DNA of 64,000 nt from CBDESN01 sp965242495 (GTDB taxonomy: Bacteria > Pseudomonadota > Alphaproteobacteria > MPNO01). Under the pieces are notes generated by a model, which was given only the letters and a program-made list of their open reading frames with translations, made no database searches and had not been told where the DNA came from. The stretch covers positions 2,046,001 through 2,110,000 of the forward strand of contig OZ251446.1 in the NCBI GenBank assembly GCA_965242495.1, written 5' to 3'. Positions 9,186-17,660 of the stretch are shown in pieces (the first letter of the stretch is position 1; every line of letters begins with the position of its first letter). The translations under genes and the position numbers were made by a program.

Positions 9186-10208
9186 TCAAAACGGCTCGTC
9201 GAGCCGCTTGACCATTTCTTCGATGTTCTCGGGCGGCCAGCTCGGGACGTCCATCCCCAGCTGCAGCCCCATCTGCGACAGGACTTCCTTGATCTCGTTG
9301 AGCGACTTCCGCCCGAAATTGGGCGTTCGCAGCATCTCCGACTCGGACTTCTGCACCAAGTCGCCGATATAGATGATGTTGTCGTTCTTGAGGCAGTTCG
9401 CCGACCGGACCGAGAGTTCGAGCTCGTCCACCTTGCGCAGCAGGTTCTTGTTGAGCGCGGGCTCGCCGCCGATGTCCTCCTCGGTGGCGGCGCGCGGCTC
9501 CTCGAAGTTGATGAACAGCTGGAGCTGGTCCTGCAGGATACGGGCGGCGAGAGCCACCGCGTCCTCGGGCGAGATCACGCCGTTGGTCTCTACGTCGAGG
9601 GACAGCTTGTCGTAGTCGGTGCGCTGTCCGACGCGCGTATTCTCGACCCGATAGGCGACCTTGCGCACCGGGCTGAACACGGCGTCCACGGGAATGAGGC
9701 CGATCGGCGCGTCTTCGTCCCGATTTTCGGCCGCCGGCACATAGCCTTTGCCGCCGCTGACGGTCATCTCCATGCTGATCTTCGCGCCATGGTCGAGCGT
9801 GCAGATCAGCGCCTCGGGATCGACGATCTCGATATCGTGTCCGGTCTCGATCATCCCCGCGGCGATCTCGCCCGGTCCGGTTCCGGAGAGCATCATGCGC
9901 CGCGGGCCCTCGCCATGCATACGAAGCGCCAGCGACTTGATGTTGAGCACGATGTCAGTCACGTCCTCGCGGACGCCCGGCACGGAAGAGAACTCGTGCA
10001 GCACGCCGTCGATCTGGATCGCCGTCACCGCGGCGCCCTGCAGCGACGACAGAAGGATGCGCCGGAGCGCATTGCCCAACGTCATGCCGAAGCCGCGTTC
10101 CAGCGGCTCGGCGACGATAGTCGCGAAGCGCGTCACCTCCGCCCCCGGCACGACGTCGAGCCGGTGGGGTTTGATCAATTCCTGCCAGTTCTTGCGGATT
10201 ACGTTCAT
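9186..10208 (-). CDS. rpoA: DNA-directed RNA polymerase alpha subunit
   Basis: 340-aa alpha subunit. The start at 10208 gives the alphaproteobacterial N-terminus MNVIRKNWQELIKPHRLDVV; the open frame upstream is not protein-like. The assembly domain contains GFGMTLGNALRRILLSSLQG. After an acidic linker (EEDIGGEP) comes the C-terminal domain, SVRSANCLKNDNIIYIGDLV to KEVLSQMGLQLGM, which contacts UP elements and activators; the DNA-binding Arg lies in SVRSANCL. It sits between rpsK and rplQ in the standard order. Confidence 0.97.
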   Translation of the reverse strand: MNVIRKNWQELIKPHRLDVVPGAEVTRFATIVAEPLERGFGMTLGNALRRILLSSLQGAAVTAIQIDGVLHEFSSVPGVREDVTDIVLNIKSLALRMHGEGPRRMMLSGTGPGEIAAGMIETGHDIEIVDPEALICTLDHGAKISMEMTVSGGKGYVPAAENRDEDAPIGLIPVDAVFSPVRKVAYRVENTRVGQRTDYDKLSLDVETNGVISPEDAVALAARILQDQLQLFINFEEPRAATEEDIGGEPALNKNLLRKVDELELSVRSANCLKNDNIIYIGDLVQKSESEMLRTPNFGRKSLNEIKEVLSQMGLQLGMDVPSWPPENIEEMVKRLDEPF

Positions 10209-10294
10209 GACCTCTGATCCTTGGCGCGAAAGGCGACGCGGCCTCGGGGGCCGCGGACGCTCCGGTGCGATTCCGCCGGAGCTCGGAGCCGGGG

Positions 10295-10687
10295 CTACAC
10301 CCGTCTGCGCTTGCGCGGCCGGCAACCGTTATGGGGGATCGGCGTCACGTCGCGAATCGAAGTGATCGTGAAACCGACCGTCTGTAACGCGCGAAGCGCC
10401 GACTCCCGGCCGGAGCCCGGACCCCTCACCTCGACCGCCAGGGTCTTCACGCCGTGCTCCATGGCCTTGCGCCCGGCATCCTCCGCCGCCACCTGGGCGG
10501 CGTAGGGGGTCGATTTGCGCGACCCGCGGAAGCCTTGCGACCCCGCCGACGACCAAGCGATGGCGTTGCCCTGGGCGTCGGTGATGGTAATCATCGTATT
10601 GTTGAAACTGGCGCTGACATGCGCCACGCCCGAGGTGATGTTCTTGCGTTCGCGGCGGCGGACGCGGGTGGTGGTGCTCCTGGCCAT
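10295..10687 (-). CDS. rpsK: 30S ribosomal protein S11
   Basis: 130-aa platform protein of the small subunit. The diagnostic stretch GVAHVSASFNNTMITITD and the C-terminus RDVTPIPHNGCRPRKRRRV are both intact. The basic N-terminus (VRRRERKNI) contacts 16S rRNA. It follows rpsM by 21 bases and precedes rpoA by 86 bases, the longest internal gap in the alpha operon. Confidence 0.97.
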   Translation of the reverse strand: MARSTTTRVRRRERKNITSGVAHVSASFNNTMITITDAQGNAIAWSSAGSQGFRGSRKSTPYAAQVAAEDAGRKAMEHGVKTLAVEVRGPGSGRESALRALQTVGFTITSIRDVTPIPHNGCRPRKRRRV

Positions 10688-10708
10688 TGCCTGCCTCCGG
10701 GACGCGGG

Positions 10709-11071
10709 CTACTTCTTGCCCGCGATCGGGCGGGCGCGACCCTTGCGGGTCCGCGCATTGGTGTGGGTGCGCTGGCCCCGGACTGGCAATCCCCGCCGAT
10801 GCCGCAGCCCGCGATAGCAGCCGAGATCCATCAACCGCTTGATGTTCATCGCGATCTCGCGCCGCAGATCGCCCTCGATCCGGTAGTCGCGGTCGATGAC
10901 CTCGCGGATCCGCCCCAGCTCGTCGTCGACGAGATCGTTGGCCCGCGTCGTCTCCGGCACCGAAGCTCGGGCGCAAATCCGGCGCGCGCTCGACCGGCCG
11001 ACGCCGTAGATGTAGGTCAGGGCGATCGCTATCGGTTTGTTGGGCAGATTGACGCCCACCAGTCGCGCCAT
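10709..11071 (-). CDS. rpsM: 30S ribosomal protein S13
   Basis: 120-aa head protein that contacts L5 and the P-site tRNA. It starts MARLVGVNLPNKPIAIALTY and has the helix-two-turn-helix region (YIYGVGRSSARRICARA). The basic C-terminal tail ends RTRKGRARPIAGKK. A good ribosome-binding site (GAGGA) lies ahead of the ATG. It is the first gene of the alpha operon and has its own promoter at 11137-11164 (separate entry). Confidence 0.97.
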   Translation of the reverse strand: MARLVGVNLPNKPIAIALTYIYGVGRSSARRICARASVPETTRANDLVDDELGRIREVIDRDYRIEGDLRREIAMNIKRLMDLGCYRGLRHRRGLPVRGQRTHTNARTRKGRARPIAGKK

Positions 11072-11136
11072 GCCGCGGCATCCTCACGTCAGGGGAATTG
11101 GGATCGTCACAACGGTTCGCTGCGCCGAACCATGCG

Positions 11137-11164
11137 AGTATAGGATTCGACGTCGCCTAGTCAA
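11137..11164 (-). promoter_or_regulatory. Sigma70-type promoter of the rpsM-rpsK-rpoA-rplQ operon
   Basis: On the minus strand, TTGACT (11159-11164) and TATACT (11137-11142) are separated by exactly 16 bases. The first base of the -35 box read on the plus strand is the last base of the adk TAG stop, so the promoter is embedded in the end of adk. Transcription would begin near 11130, about 60 bases upstream of rpsM. The match to consensus is strong, but no transcription data are available. Confidence 0.7.
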
Positions 11165-11819
11165 CCGCCCGGACCTCCTCCAGAACGTCCTCGATCCGGC
11201 GGCGCACTTCGTCGATCGGCGCCATCCCGTCGATCGTCCGCAGCGCGCCGCGGCAACGGTAATAGGGAAGCAGCGGCGCAGTCTGCCGATGATAAGCCGC
11301 GAGCCGGGCGCGCACCGTCCCCGCATTGTCGTCCTCGCGGCGGTTGAAGGCGGTGTGTCCACAGGCGTCGCAAACGCCCGGGGTCTTCGTCCTCTGGAAC
11401 TCGTCGTGATAGCCGGCGCCGCAATCGGCGCAGGAGAACCGCCCGGCGATTCGGCGGACCAGCGCCTCGTCGTCCACCCGGAGTTCGATCACGCCGTCGA
11501 GCCGCTTGCCGAGCTTCGCCAGCATCCGATCAAGCGCCTGGGCCTGCGCGGCGGTGCGTGGAAACCCGTCGAGAACGAACCCGTTCCGGCAATCGGGTTC
11601 GACGATTCGCTGGGCGATCATCTCGATCATGATGTCGTCGGACACCAGCTTGCCGGCATCCATGATCGCGCCGACCTTGCGGCCGATTTCGCTTCCCGAC
11701 GCGACCGCGCCGCGCAGCATTTCGCCGGTCGAAAGCTGAACGAGCCCGCGGCCGCGCTGCGCGCTGCGCGCCTGGGTGCCCTTGCCGGCGCCAGGCGGCC
11801 CGAGGAAGACCAAGTTCAT
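11157..11819 (-). CDS. adk: Adenylate kinase (zinc-type, long LID)
   Basis: Converts ATP and AMP to two ADP. The P-loop GPPGAGKGTQA is near the N-terminus, followed by the AMP-binding DGFPRT motif. The LID carries four cysteines as CADC and CDAC pairs, so it should bind a structural zinc ion, unlike the zinc-free E. coli enzyme. At 220 aa this is the long form. It follows secY with a 4-base ATGA overlap, the usual spc-operon arrangement, and the next promoter begins within its stop codon. Confidence 0.96.
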   Translation of the reverse strand: MNLVFLGPPGAGKGTQARSAQRGRGLVQLSTGEMLRGAVASGSEIGRKVGAIMDAGKLVSDDIMIEMIAQRIVEPDCRNGFVLDGFPRTAAQAQALDRMLAKLGKRLDGVIELRVDDEALVRRIAGRFSCADCGAGYHDEFQRTKTPGVCDACGHTAFNRREDDNAGTVRARLAAYHRQTAPLLPYYRCRGALRTIDGMAPIDEVRRRIEDVLEEVRAVD

Positions 11820-13159
11820 CCGCGCCGGCCTCGCAGCCTCGACTTCTTGATCAGCCCCTCATACTGGTGCGCGAGCAGATGCGATTGCACCTGGGCCACG
11901 GTGTCCATGGTGACGGTGACGACGATCAGAAGGCTGGTGCCGCCGAAATAGAACGGCACGGCGTATTCGGAGATCAGCAGCTCGGGCATGATGCTGACCG
12001 CGGCCAGATAGGCCGCGCCGACCACCGTCAGCCGGGTCAGGATGTAGTCGAGGAAATCGGCCGTGTTCTTGCCGGGCCGGATGCCGGGGATGAAGCCGCC
12101 GTATTTCTTCAGATTGTCGGCGGTTTCCGCCGGATTGAAGACGATTGCGGTATAGAAGAAGGCGAAGAAGACGATCAGCGACGTATACACGATCAGATAG
12201 AGCGGCTGGCCGCGGCCGAGCAGTGCGGTCACGCCGGCCATCCATTCGGGCCCCTGGCCGGCGGAGAAGCCGGCCACGGTGATCGGCAGCAGCAGGAGGG
12301 AGCTGGCGAAGATCGGCGGGATGACGCCGGCGGTATTGATCTTGAGCGGGATATGCGAACTCTCGCCGCCGAACATCTTGGTGCCGACTTGACGCTTGGG
12401 GTACTGCACCACCACCCGGCGCTGCGCGCGCTCGATGAAGACGATGAAGGTGACGACGGCGACCGCGAGGATCAACAGGAAGACGATGAAGGCCGCGGAC
12501 AGGGCGCCGGTCCGCCCCAGCTCCAGCGTTCCGGCCAGGGCCGAGGGCAGGTTGGCGACGATGCCGGCGAAGATGATCAGCGAGATGCCGTTGCCCACGC
12601 CGCGGGCGGTGATCTGCTCGCCTAGCCACATCAGGAAGATCGTGCCGCCGACCAGGGTGATGACCGTGGTGGCGCGGAAAAAGAGACCGGGATCGGTCAC
12701 GGCCGAGCCCTGCGAACCGGTCATGCCTTCAAGGGCCACCGAGATGCCGTAGGCCTGCACCGCGGCGAGCAGGACCGTCCCGTAGCGGGTGTACTGGTTG
12801 ATCTTCTTTCGTCCGGCCTCGCCTTCCTTCTTGAGCTGCTCGAACCGCGGCGAGACCGCGGTAAGCAGCTGCATGATGATCATCGCCGAGATGTAGGGCA
12901 TGATGTTGAGGGCGAAGATCGTCATGCGGCCGAAGGCGCCGCCGGCGAACATGTCGAACATGCCCAGAATGCCGCCGGCCTGCTGCTGGAAGATGTCCTT
13001 CAGGATGGCCGGGTCGATGCCGGGCAGCGGTATGTAGGTGCCGAGCCGGTAGATGACCAGCGCGCCGAGCGTGAACCAGATACGCTTCTTGAGCTCGGTC
13101 GCCTTGGCGAAGTTGGCGAAGTTTATGTGAGCGGCGAGCTGTTCGGCCGCGGACGCCAT
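11816..13159 (-). CDS. secY: Protein translocase subunit SecY
   Basis: Central channel subunit of the SecYEG translocon (447 aa). Ten membrane segments can be traced. Family signatures include YRLGTYIPLPGIDP after TM1, GGAFGRMTIFALNIMPYISA, and the cytosolic loop ERAQRRVVVQYPKRQVG, which binds SecA or the ribosome. The C-terminal segment YEGLIKKSRLRGRRG is positively charged. It lies two bases downstream of rplO and overlaps adk by four bases, so translation of secY and adk is probably coupled. Confidence 0.97.
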   Translation of the reverse strand: MASAAEQLAAHINFANFAKATELKKRIWFTLGALVIYRLGTYIPLPGIDPAILKDIFQQQAGGILGMFDMFAGGAFGRMTIFALNIMPYISAMIIMQLLTAVSPRFEQLKKEGEAGRKKINQYTRYGTVLLAAVQAYGISVALEGMTGSQGSAVTDPGLFFRATTVITLVGGTIFLMWLGEQITARGVGNGISLIIFAGIVANLPSALAGTLELGRTGALSAAFIVFLLILAVAVVTFIVFIERAQRRVVVQYPKRQVGTKMFGGESSHIPLKINTAGVIPPIFASSLLLLPITVAGFSAGQGPEWMAGVTALLGRGQPLYLIVYTSLIVFFAFFYTAIVFNPAETADNLKKYGGFIPGIRPGKNTADFLDYILTRLTVVGAAYLAAVSIMPELLISEYAVPFYFGGTSLLIVVTVTMDTVAQVQSHLLAHQYEGLIKKSRLRGRRG

Positions 13160-13160
13160 G

Positions 13161-13646
13161 TCAGCCTCCCGCCGCTTCCTCGCGCGCGGGCCGCGCGAGG
13201 GCGACCGCGCCGCCGGCTCGCTCCACTGCGGCGACCGCAGCCCTGGACGCGCCCGTCACCTGCAGGTCGACCCGGGCCGAGAGCTCGCCCTTGGCCAACA
13301 GCCGCACGCCGTCGCCCACGGTCTTGACCAACCCGGCCGCGCACAGGCGGGCTTCGGTGATCGTCTCGCCGGCATCAAGCGCTCCGGCGTCGATCGCCTG
13401 CTGAAGCCGCCCGAGATTGACCACCCGGTAGCGCTTGCGGAACGGGTTGCGGAAGCCCCGCTTGGGCAGCCGGCGATGCAACGGCATCTGGCCGCCCTCG
13501 AACCCGCGCAGGGATACGCCGCTTCTGGACTTCTGTCCCTTGTGCCCGCGCCCCGCGGTCTTGCCCTTGCCCGACCCGATGCCGCGGCCGATACGCTTGC
13601 GGTTACGCCGCGCGCCCGGCCTGTCAGAGATCCGATTCAGCTCCAT
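13161..13646 (-). CDS. rplO: 50S ribosomal protein L15
   Basis: 161-aa protein of the large subunit. The N-terminal extension is Gly/Arg/Lys-rich (RKRIGRGIGSGKGKTAGRGH, then KGQKSRSG), which threads into 23S rRNA. The globular part starts at GFEGGQMPLHRRLPKRGF. The C-terminus has a short Ala/Arg-rich tail beyond the E. coli end. The gene is next to rpmD, with one base between stop and start, and to secY. Confidence 0.97.
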   Translation of the reverse strand: MELNRISDRPGARRNRKRIGRGIGSGKGKTAGRGHKGQKSRSGVSLRGFEGGQMPLHRRLPKRGFRNPFRKRYRVVNLGRLQQAIDAGALDAGETITEARLCAAGLVKTVGDGVRLLAKGELSARVDLQVTGASRAAVAAVERAGGAVALARPAREEAAGG

Positions 13647-13647
13647 C

Positions 13648-13875
13648 TCAACGCTCCTCGACAGGCGGCGGGGTCGGTCGCCCGACGGTCTCGACCGCGA
13701 CGAGGTGCCGGACCTTCCGGATCATCCCCCGCACCGCCGGCGTATCCTCCAGCTCGCGCGTGCGGCGCATCTTGTTCAATCCCAGCCCGATCAGCGTCGC
13801 CCGCTGATCCTTGCGGCGGCCGATCGGGCTGCCGGTCTGGGTCACCCGGAGGGTTCCATGCGCGGCGGCGGCCAT
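13648..13875 (-). CDS. rpmD: 50S ribosomal protein L30
   Basis: Small large-subunit protein, 75 aa from the ATG at 13875, which is 5 bases before the rpsE stop-codon boundary. An earlier in-frame start would overlap rpsE by 32 bases and adds unconserved Ala/Arg residues. The body LRVTQTGSPIGRRKDQRATL, then GLGLNKMRRTRELEDTPAVR and GMIRKVRHLVAVE, is canonical. A Pro-rich tail (GRPTPPPVEER) follows. L30 is often missing in other lineages; here it keeps its spc-operon position. Confidence 0.94.
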   Translation of the reverse strand: MAAAAHGTLRVTQTGSPIGRRKDQRATLIGLGLNKMRRTRELEDTPAVRGMIRKVRHLVAVETVGRPTPPPVEER

Positions 13876-13879
13876 GGCG

Positions 13880-14461
13880 CTACGGCCTCGCCTCGTCGCC
13901 GCCGCCACCACCGCCGCGACGGCCGATGATGTCGCCGACCTTCTTGCCGCGCCGGGCGGCGACGCTGCGGGGCGCGTTGAGCCGGCCGAGGGCGTCGAAG
14001 GTCGCCTTGATCATGTTGTGCGGATTGGCGCTCCCCACCGACTTGGCGACCACGTCGTGGACGCCCAGCGTCTCGAACACCGCCCGCATCGGGCCGCCGG
14101 CGATGATCCCGGTACCCGCCGGGGCGGCGCGCAGCACGATGCGGCCCGCCCCGTAGCGTCCGCGCGCATCGTGGTGCAGAGTGCGGCCTTCGCGCAGGGG
14201 AACGCGGATCATCGACCGCTTGGCTTTCTCGGTCGCCTTGCGGATGGCTTCCGGCACCTCGCGCGCCTTGCCGCCGCCGAAACCGACGCGCCCCTTGCCG
14301 TCGCCCACCACGACCAGGGCGGCGAAGCCGAAGCGGCGGCCGCCCTTGACCACCTTGGCGACGCGGTTGATGCTGACGAGCTTGTCGATGAGATCGCCCT
14401 GTTCCTGCCGCGAATCGTCGCGCCGGGAGCCACGCATGTCGGTTCTGGGGCCGCGCGCCAT
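13880..14461 (-). CDS. rpsE: 30S ribosomal protein S5
   Basis: 193-aa fidelity protein of the small subunit. The double-stranded RNA-binding domain begins LIDKLVSINRVAKVVKGGRR, and the loop KGGRRFGF, where spectinomycin-resistance changes fall, looks wild type. The Gly-rich segment GAGRIVLRAAPAGTGIIAGG follows. The C-terminal tail contains a GRRGGGGGGDEARP segment, more Gly-rich than in E. coli. The gene is flanked by rplR and rpmD. Confidence 0.96.
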   Translation of the reverse strand: MARGPRTDMRGSRRDDSRQEQGDLIDKLVSINRVAKVVKGGRRFGFAALVVVGDGKGRVGFGGGKAREVPEAIRKATEKAKRSMIRVPLREGRTLHHDARGRYGAGRIVLRAAPAGTGIIAGGPMRAVFETLGVHDVVAKSVGSANPHNMIKATFDALGRLNAPRSVAARRGKKVGDIIGRRGGGGGGDEARP

Positions 14462-14473
14462 CGTCTGCTCCCG

Positions 14474-14836
14474 CTAGAAGGAAAGCCCGCCTTCGCGGGC
14501 GGCGTCGGCCAGCGCCTTGATGCGGCCGTGATACAGATAGGCGCCGCGGTCGAAGACGACGCGGGTGACGCCCTTGGCCGCCGCCCGCTCGGCCACAAGC
14601 CTGCCGACCGCGGCCGCGGCTTCCTTGTCGGCGCCGCTCCGCAGCGCGCCGCGCAGGTCCCTGTCCAGGCTGGAGGCGGCGGCGAGCGTCACCCCGCGCG
14701 CATCGTCGATCACCTGGACGTAGATGTTCTTGCTCGATCGAAAGACCGACAGGCGCGGCCGATCATCGGACTTCCGGCGGATCCGCCGCCGCACCCGCCG
14801 GCGCCGGCGCTCCGCGAGCTGGTTGGTGTCGGCCAT
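14474..14836 (-). CDS. rplR: 50S ribosomal protein L18
   Basis: 120-aa 5S rRNA-binding protein. The start at 14836 gives MADTNQLAERRRRRVRRRIR, two bases from the rplF stop. The frame stays open far upstream but there overlaps rplF. The conserved RPRLSVFRSSKNIYVQVIDD and FDRGAYLYHGRIKALADAAR segments identify the family. The Arg-rich N-terminus contacts 5S rRNA. Confidence 0.96.
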   Translation of the reverse strand: MADTNQLAERRRRRVRRRIRRKSDDRPRLSVFRSSKNIYVQVIDDARGVTLAAASSLDRDLRGALRSGADKEAAAAVGRLVAERAAAKGVTRVVFDRGAYLYHGRIKALADAAREGGLSF

Positions 14837-14838
14837 GG

Positions 14839-15372
14839 TTATTTCTTCTTGCCCTCTTTGCGAATCAGAATCTCGCGCGCGTACTTGATCCCCTTGCCCT
14901 TGTACGGCTCCGGCTTGCGGAACGCCCGTATCTCGGCGGCGACCTGACCGACGCGCTGGCGATCGGCGCCGGAGACGGCGATCTGGGTCGGGCGCTCGCA
15001 GCGGATGGATATGCCGTCGGGGATGGCGAAGCGGACCTCGTGGCTGTAGCCGAGCTGCATCACCAGGACGCGGTCGTCGACGACGGCGCGATAGCCAGTG
15101 CCGTTGATCTCGAGTTCGACGGTAAACCCCCGGTCGACGCCGGTGACCAGATTGTCGAGCAGGCTCCGCGACGTGCCCCACATCGCGCGCGCGCGCTTGC
15201 TCTCGTTACGCGGCGTCACGATCAGCTTGTCGTCTTCGCGCTTCAGCCCGACGTCGTCCACCAGCGTCAAGCCGAGCTCGCCCTGCTTGCCCTTGGCGGC
15301 GACGTGCTGACCGGAGATCCGGACTTCGACGCCCGGAGGCACGGTCACCGGCAATTGTCCGACGCGAGACAT
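14839..15372 (-). CDS. rplF: 50S ribosomal protein L6
   Basis: 177-aa protein near the base of the L7/L12 stalk and the sarcin-ricin loop. It has the duplicated L6 fold: repeat one from VTVPPGVEVRISGQHVAAKG, repeat two from ELEINGTGYRAVV. The highly conserved C-terminal motif FRKPEPYKGKGIKYAREIL is intact and ends in RKEGKKK. It sits 12 bases downstream of rpsH. Confidence 0.97.
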   Translation of the reverse strand: MSRVGQLPVTVPPGVEVRISGQHVAAKGKQGELGLTLVDDVGLKREDDKLIVTPRNESKRARAMWGTSRSLLDNLVTGVDRGFTVELEINGTGYRAVVDDRVLVMQLGYSHEVRFAIPDGISIRCERPTQIAVSGADRQRVGQVAAEIRAFRKPEPYKGKGIKYAREILIRKEGKKK

Positions 15373-15384
15373 GACAGCGCCCGC

Positions 15385-15783
15385 CTAAAACACCATGCAC
15401 AGGACTTCGCCGCCGACATTGGCGGCGCGCGCCTCCGAATCGGACAGCACGCCCTGCGGCGTCGACAGGATGGAGACGCCGAGCCCGTTATACACCCGCG
15501 GCAGGTCCTTGATCTTGGAGTAGACCCGCCGACCCGGCTTGGACACCCGCCGGATCTCGCGGATGACCGGCTCGCCGTCGTGATATTTGAGCTCGATCGT
15601 GATCTGGCTCACGTCCTTCCGCAGTTCGGACCGGCTGTATCCGCGGATGTAGCCCTCGCGCTTGAGGACGTCGAGTACGTTGCTGCGCAGCCGGGAAGCC
15701 GGCGCGACCACCGCGGTCTTGCGCGCGCGCTGACCGTTGCGGATGCCGGTCAGGAGGTCGCCCAGGGGATCGCTCATCGTCAT
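15385..15783 (-). CDS. rpsH: 30S ribosomal protein S8
   Basis: 132-aa primary 16S rRNA-binding protein, which in E. coli also represses the spc operon. DPLGDLLTGIRNGQRA at the N-terminus and GLGVSILSTPQGVLSDSEAR at the C-terminus are diagnostic. Two ATGs are possible; the first (15783) is favoured because GGAG lies six bases ahead of it. I did not attempt to identify an S8-binding mimic in the mRNA. Confidence 0.96.
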   Translation of the reverse strand: MTMSDPLGDLLTGIRNGQRARKTAVVAPASRLRSNVLDVLKREGYIRGYSRSELRKDVSQITIELKYHDGEPVIREIRRVSKPGRRVYSKIKDLPRVYNGLGVSILSTPQGVLSDSEARAANVGGEVLCMVF

Positions 15784-15792
15784 GCCGTTCTC

Positions 15793-16098
15793 CTACCAGC
15801 TCGACTTGACCATGCCGGGAATCTGGCCGGTGGAGGCCAGTTCACGAAGCGCAATCCGCGATATCCTGAATTTGCGGTAGAAACCGCGCGGACGTCCGGT
15901 GATCTCGCAGCGGTTGCGGACGCGCACGTCCGAGGCGTTGCGCGGCAGCTTCGCCAGCCTGAGCCGGGCGGCGAACCGATCCTCCATCGGCAACGACCGG
16001 TCATTGGCGACGTCCTTGAGCGCCGCCCGACGCGCGGCGAAGCGCTTCGCCATCCGGCGGCGCTTGCGGTTTCGTTCGACCGCGCTTCGTTTCGCCAT
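15793..16098 (-). CDS. rpsN: 30S ribosomal protein S14 (zinc-independent form)
   Basis: 101-aa S14 of the long, C-minus type: there is no CxxC pair, so it needs no zinc. It starts MAKRSAVERNRKRRRMAKRF and ends with the invariant GRPRGFYRKFRISRIALREL and PGMVKSSW. It lies in the normal spc-operon position between rplE and rpsH. Confidence 0.96.
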   Translation of the reverse strand: MAKRSAVERNRKRRRMAKRFAARRAALKDVANDRSLPMEDRFAARLRLAKLPRNASDVRVRNRCEITGRPRGFYRKFRISRIALRELASTGQIPGMVKSSW

Positions 16099-16127
16099 TC
16101 TTCGGTCCTCCGCTGCGACGCGCCCAG

Positions 16128-16670
16128 TCAGGCGACGAACGGAAACGCGAACCCGGACAGCAGCGCGCGCCCCTCGTCGTCGGTTCGGGCGGTGGTGACG
16201 ACGACGACGTCCATGCCGCGCATCTCGTCGACCTGGTCGTAGTCGATCTCGGGAAAGACGATCTGCTCCTTGATCCCGAGCGCGTAGTTGCCCCGTCCGT
16301 CGAAGCTGCGGGGCGACAGGCCGCGGAAATCCCGCACCCGCGGCAGGGCGATGGTGATCAGCCGATCGAGAAATTCGTACATCCTGTCGCGGCGCAGCGT
16401 CACCTTGACGCCGATTGGCATCCCCGTGCGCAGCTTGAACGTCGCGACCGACCGCTTGGCTTCGATGACGATCGGCTTCTGCCCGGCGATCAGCGCCAGC
16501 TCGCGGGCCGCCGCCTCGATCTTCTTCGAGTCCGCGACCGCCTCGCCGACGCCCATGTTGATCACCACCTTGTGGAGCCGCGGCACCTGCATCGGGTTCC
16601 CGTAGCCGAAGCGCGACTGCATCTGGGGACGGACGACCCGTTCGTAGTGTTCCTGCAACCGCGTGCTCAT
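16128..16670 (-). CDS. rplE: 50S ribosomal protein L5
   Basis: 180-aa 5S rRNA-binding protein. I chose the ATG at 16670 (MSTRLQEHYERVV); a TTG four codons upstream is less likely, although it would overlap rplX. Conserved blocks are PRLHKVVINMGVGEA, GQKPIVIEAKRSVATFKLR and the C-terminal GLSPRSFDGRGNYALGIKEQ. Full length, between rplX and rpsN. Confidence 0.96.
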   Translation of the reverse strand: MSTRLQEHYERVVRPQMQSRFGYGNPMQVPRLHKVVINMGVGEAVADSKKIEAAARELALIAGQKPIVIEAKRSVATFKLRTGMPIGVKVTLRRDRMYEFLDRLITIALPRVRDFRGLSPRSFDGRGNYALGIKEQIVFPEIDYDQVDEMRGMDVVVVTTARTDDEGRALLSGFAFPFVA

Positions 16671-16678
16671 CTCGGCCC

Positions 16679-17008
16679 TCAATCGATGACTTCGCCCGAC
16701 CGCTTGGCGTAGCGGACCTTGCGCGAATCCTCGAGCAGGCGGCGGCCCACCCGCGTCGCCTCGCCGCTCGCAGGGTCGATCAGGGCGACGTTGGACACGT
16801 CGATCGCCAGCTCCTTCTCCACGATTCCGCCGGCCTGCGTCGCCGATTGCCGCATATGGCGCTTGACGACGTTCACCCCCTGCACGACGACGCGGCGCTC
16901 CGACGGGAGGACGCGCAGGACGTCTCCCTTCTTGCCCTTGTCGCGGCCGGCAATGACCACGACGTTATCGCCCTTGCGGATATGTCCGATGCGGGTCCGT
17001 TTCGCCAT
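16679..17008 (-). CDS. rplX: 50S ribosomal protein L24
   Basis: 109-aa assembly-initiating protein. The KOW motif is visible as KGDNVVVIAGRDKGKKGDVL near residues 13-32. GVNVVKRHMRQSATQAGGIV follows. The C-terminus (RYAKRSGEVID) is conserved. The rplE start lies eight bases beyond its stop. Confidence 0.96.
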   Translation of the reverse strand: MAKRTRIGHIRKGDNVVVIAGRDKGKKGDVLRVLPSERRVVVQGVNVVKRHMRQSATQAGGIVEKELAIDVSNVALIDPASGEATRVGRRLLEDSRKVRYAKRSGEVID

Positions 17009-17020
17009 GATCCGCCCGCC

Positions 17021-17389
17021 CTACAGCACTTCCGGGGCCAGCGAGACGATCTTCATATACTGCTTCGCCCGCAATTCGCGGGTGACAGGGCCGAAGATCC
17101 GGGTCCCGATCGGCTCGCCGGCCTGGTTGATGAGCACCGCCGCATTGCGGTCGAAACGGATGGCGGTTCCGTCCGGACGGCGGATCTCCTTGGCCGTGCG
17201 CACCACGACGGCCCGGTGAATGTCGCCCTTCTTGACGCGCCCGCGCGGCACCGCCTCCTTGACCGACACGACGATCACGTCGCCGACCGACGCCCATCTG
17301 CGGCGCGAGCCGCCCAGGATGCGGATGCACTGGACCCGACGCGCGCCCGAATTGTCGGCGACTTCGAGCTTGCTTTCGGCCTGGATCAT
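17021..17389 (-). CDS. rplN: 50S ribosomal protein L14
   Basis: 122-aa protein, exactly the usual length. It starts MIQAESKLEVADNSGARRVQ. The SVKEAVPRGRVKKGDIHRAV block contacts L19 and 16S rRNA (bridge B8), and the C-terminus is KIVSLAPEVL. It is the first gene of the spc group and lies 30 bases downstream of rpsQ. I see no separate spc promoter in that gap. Confidence 0.97.
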   Translation of the reverse strand: MIQAESKLEVADNSGARRVQCIRILGGSRRRWASVGDVIVVSVKEAVPRGRVKKGDIHRAVVVRTAKEIRRPDGTAIRFDRNAAVLINQAGEPIGTRIFGPVTRELRAKQYMKIVSLAPEVL

Positions 17390-17419
17390 GGCCGGCAGCT
17401 CCCCCGCGCCGGTATGTCC

Positions 17420-17656
17420 TCAACCGGCATCGGTGACGACCTCCCAGCACTTCGATTTCGAGATCGGGCGACATTCGCGGATGCGCACCCTATCGCCGAT
17501 CTTGAACCGGTTGTCCGGGTCGTGCGCCGCGAACTTGCCCGACCGGCGGATGAACTTCTTGTACAGCGGATGGCGGACGCGGCGCTCGACGCGGACGACG
17601 ACCGTCTTGTCGGTCTTGTCGCTGACGACGACCCCGTGCATGACCCGTCTCGGCAT
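17420..17656 (-). CDS. rpsQ: 30S ribosomal protein S17
   Basis: 78-aa primary 16S rRNA-binding protein of the OB fold. MPRRVMHGVVVSDKTDKTVV and the basic HPLYKKFIRRSGKFAAHD loop are canonical. The C-terminus ECRPISKSKCWEVVTDAG matches alphaproteobacterial S17. It is the last gene of the S10 group. Confidence 0.96.
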   Translation of the reverse strand: MPRRVMHGVVVSDKTDKTVVVRVERRVRHPLYKKFIRRSGKFAAHDPDNRFKIGDRVRIRECRPISKSKCWEVVTDAG

Positions 17657-17660
17657 GGCC

